A stretch of 8,106 nucleotides of DNA from Candidatus Aminicenantota bacterium (GTDB taxonomy: Bacteria > Acidobacteriota > Aminicenantia > Aminicenantales > Aminicenantaceae), in the NCBI GenBank assembly GCA_016926925.1, contig JAFGNQ010000096.1, forward strand, positions 1-8,106, in the 5' to 3' direction. The stretch's first letter is position 1; each line of letters opens with the position of its first letter. Below the pieces are notes generated by a model. That model was not told the DNA's origin, made no database searches, and saw nothing but the letters and a program-made list of their open reading frames with translations. Made by a program: the position numbers and the translations under genes. Shown here in pieces: positions 6,780-8,106 of this stretch.

Positions 6780-7805
6780 TCAGTTTCTCAAACCCGGAGA
6801 AAAAATATACTTCCCCATCCCCATGGAGGTGTTTTTGCCCAGGTGGACGACCTCGCCGGCCCGGAGGAGAGAGGCGATCTCCGGCGACAGGCCGGAAAAA
6901 ACGATTCGGCCGATGAAACCGCCAGGCGACATCCGGCAGTCCTGGCGGGAGGAATACCGTTCCCAGTCGTACCAGGCCAGCTCGTTACTGACGGTCCGGA
7001 TCCCGGCCGCCGCCCGGACGAGCCCGAAAATATCCGGCAACGGCTCCCCGTTGATGCCGTGGAAGATATGGAGATTGGCGATACGGCGGACAAGATTCTG
7101 AACCAGATGCTCGCCGGTGAAAGCCCGTTCCGAAACCGGTCGTTTTTCGATGCAGATTCTGGTCGGGGTGACGAAAAAGAGCGAGAAGTTTTCCTGAGAC
7201 AAGCAGCCTTCCCCTCTGTCCTGATCGCACGGCAGGTCCAGCCGCCGGATGGGGAAGGTCGGCGGCGTTTTCCCGTCTGTGCGGATCGAGGCTCCGGAAG
7301 GAGTGCGGATCTCCCGGACCCGGACCCGGCCTGGGGTGAACCGTTTTTTTCCGAGCCCTTCCCGGCCCATCTCCTCGAAGGCGGCGACGAAAACATCGAA
7401 GAAGGGGATACCTCGGCCGATCAGGATCAGGCTGAAACAAAGACGCTCACCGGGCTCGTATTCGCCTCTTTCCTCCAGGGGCGGCTCGATCAGAAAGGGA
7501 TGAGGAGTCGCCTCTGAGTACCGGTTCATGCGGACGTCAGGCGGAAGCGGGGTGATGAAGATGAAAGCGAACTCGCAGTCGTTCCGGCGGGGACAATCCC
7601 TGCAGTCCGCTTCCCCGGTCCGGCAAGACATCTTCCTCAGGGCTGTCCCGAAAGCGCCCCGGATCGTCGAGCCCTTGTAAGGGGGAAGAAATAGGGGATC
7701 GATGGCCTCAAGAACGACGTGAAAGACGGCCGTCTCGAGAAAACAGCGGGAGGCAGACGCGCCTGCTGGACAATACGCTGTTTCAGAATCCCGATCGGTG
7801 AGCAT
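6780..7805 (-). CDS. cas6: Cas6-family pre-crRNA processing endoribonuclease (PF10040-like)
   Basis: Cas6 cuts the repeat transcript to give the crRNAs used by the Cmr complex. Residues 40-53 (LPPYKGSTIRGAFG) match the typical start of this Cas6 branch. Cys61, Cys68, Cys71 and Cys77 form the cysteine cluster seen in many of its members, probably a metal site. EPGERLCFSLILIG (117-130) and MGREGLGKKRFTPGRVRV (146-163) are the conserved middle block, and HLGKNTSMGMGKYIF (321-335) is the C-terminal glycine-rich RNA-binding loop. The length of 341 aa is normal. The catalytic residue cannot be assigned from sequence alone. The ATG at 7805 has only a weak, badly spaced purine stretch upstream. An in-frame TGA at 7830-7832 limits extension, and no better start precedes the conserved core. 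The gene is markedly richer in GC than corA and cmr1, which suggests a different origin. A gap of 23 bases separates it from corA. Confidence 0.9.
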   Translation of the reverse strand: MLTDRDSETAYCPAGASASRCFLETAVFHVVLEAIDPLFLPPYKGSTIRGAFGTALRKMSCRTGEADCRDCPRRNDCEFAFIFITPLPPDVRMNRYSEATPHPFLIEPPLEERGEYEPGERLCFSLILIGRGIPFFDVFVAAFEEMGREGLGKKRFTPGRVRVREIRTPSGASIRTDGKTPPTFPIRRLDLPCDQDRGEGCLSQENFSLFFVTPTRICIEKRPVSERAFTGEHLVQNLVRRIANLHIFHGINGEPLPDIFGLVRAAAGIRTVSNELAWYDWERYSSRQDCRMSPGGFIGRIVFSGLSPEIASLLRAGEVVHLGKNTSMGMGKYIFSPGLRN

Positions 7806-7814
7806 TCCCCGGCC

Positions 7815-7832
7815 TGAATTTCCCGAAATTCA
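7815..7832. repeat. 18-base perfect inverted repeat upstream of cas6, possible operator
   Basis: TGAATTTC and GAAATTCA form 8-base arms around a 2-base centre. The repeat ends 10 bases before the cas6 start codon, inside the leader of the whole operon. Short symmetric sites with this spacing are typical binding sites of dimeric repressors. It could also be a weak RNA hairpin that hides the cas6 initiation region. No regulator gene is visible in the window, so the function is a guess. Confidence 0.4.
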
Positions 7833-7879
7833 ATCTCCAGTTATCACAGACTCAAAAAAAAATCAAATTTTCCCACAAT

Positions 7880-8106
7880 ATGTGCATTGAGGCGGTCCCC
7901 AAAAAACTGGGCAGGGCAATAAGGGGGAAAACGGACCTGCTGTATCTCAAGACGGAGATATGGCATCATGCCAAGTCTGGGGTTCCGATATCACCTACAT
8001 TTGTCTGGCCCACGGCTTTGTCTATCTGGTGGCGATCATCGACGTGTTCAGTCGAACGGTGATTTCCTGGAGACTTTCGACGACGCTGGAGAAGGAATTT
8101 TGTCTG
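7880..8106 (+). pseudogene. IS3-family transposase (OrfB) remnant, 5'-truncated and frameshifted, running off the window
   Basis: From 7969 on, one frame reads CQVWGSDITYICLAHGFVYL, then VAIIDVFSRTVISWRLS and TTLEKEFCL. This is the start of the rve/DDE integrase core of IS3-family OrfB; the Asp at 7987-7989 is the first catalytic acid. Before it, a different frame from 7880 reads MCIEAVPKK, matching the Ile-Glu-Ala-hydrophobic-Tyr-Pro-Lys region that normally precedes the core. A one-base shift must therefore lie between about 7897 and 7951, possibly in the C4A6 run at 7897-7906. The frame of the core has a TGA at 7888-7890. The N-terminal helix-turn-helix part, OrfA and the terminal repeat are absent on this side, so the element is a decayed fragment and not mobile by itself. 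It faces away from the cas operon. The right part is cut by the window. Confidence 0.75.

Larger units (their letters stand above)
1..7805 (-). other. Predicted cas6-corA-cmr1-cas10-cmr3-cmr4-cmr5 operon
   Basis: Seven genes lie on one strand with gaps of 23, 96, -4, 3, 13 and 10 bases. No intrinsic terminator with a U-run is visible between them. Cas6 would supply mature crRNA, Cmr1-5 (plus Cmr6, expected past position 1) the RNA-guided complex, and CorA the downstream effector. Expression as one unit is inferred from spacing and strand only. Confidence 0.7.

Noticed and set aside
6843..7517. Plus-strand open frame of 224 codons
   Set aside because: It lies fully opposite cas6, is an effect of the high GC there, and its product is a low-complexity Arg/Pro/Asp/Gly-rich sequence with no motif.
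7838..7870. Possible minus-strand sigma-70 promoter (TTGATT and TGATAA) before cas6
   Set aside because: The spacer would be only 14 bases and the region is a plain A/T run, so the match is not convincing. The operon promoter may still lie here.
1..8106. CRISPR array
   Set aside because: No regularly spaced direct repeats of 25-40 bases were seen by eye on either strand.

Overview
The window holds most of a type III-B (Cmr) CRISPR-Cas interference operon on the minus strand, read from right to left. The order is cas6, a membrane-protein gene of the CorA type, a cmr1-like gene, cas10 (cmr2), cmr3, cmr4 and the start of cmr5, which runs off the left edge. The order cmr1-2-3-4-5 is the canonical one, so cmr6 should lie just past position 1. 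No cas1, cas2 or CRISPR array is visible. The genes are tightly packed: there is a 4-base stop/start overlap at cmr1/cas10, and the gaps are 3, 13 and 10 bases for cas10-cmr3, cmr3-cmr4 and cmr4-cmr5. Only the corA-cmr1 gap (96 bases) is roomy.

The most interesting part is the combination of two features. Cas10 is short (476 aa) and starts directly at its first Palm-like domain, so it has no N-terminal HD DNase domain, but its cyclase GGDD motif is intact. The operon also encodes a 608-aa protein with a large soluble N-terminal part, a long helical stalk and two C-terminal membrane helices with a GMS(N) motif like the CorA GMN signature. This suggests that target RNA binding by the Cmr complex triggers synthesis of a nucleotide messenger (cyclic oligoadenylate, or a SAM-AMP type conjugate as described for HD-less Cmr systems with CorA), and that the messenger acts on a membrane channel. 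Cmr4 keeps the Asp used for target RNA cleavage, so RNA slicing is probably also active. No CARF protein, ring nuclease or messenger-degrading enzyme is seen here.

To the right of cas6 are a 74-base spacer with an 18-base inverted repeat and then, on the plus strand, a 5'-truncated, frameshifted remnant of an IS3-family transposase that runs off the right edge.

The organism is a bacterium with good Shine-Dalgarno sites. The PF10040-type Cas6 with its four-cysteine cluster and the IS3 remnant would suit a deltaproteobacterium-like or related anaerobic lineage, but this is a weak inference. Base composition is mosaic: about 60% GC or more in sampled parts of cas6, about 40% in corA and cmr1, and intermediate in cas10 to cmr5. 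The module was therefore probably assembled by transfer.
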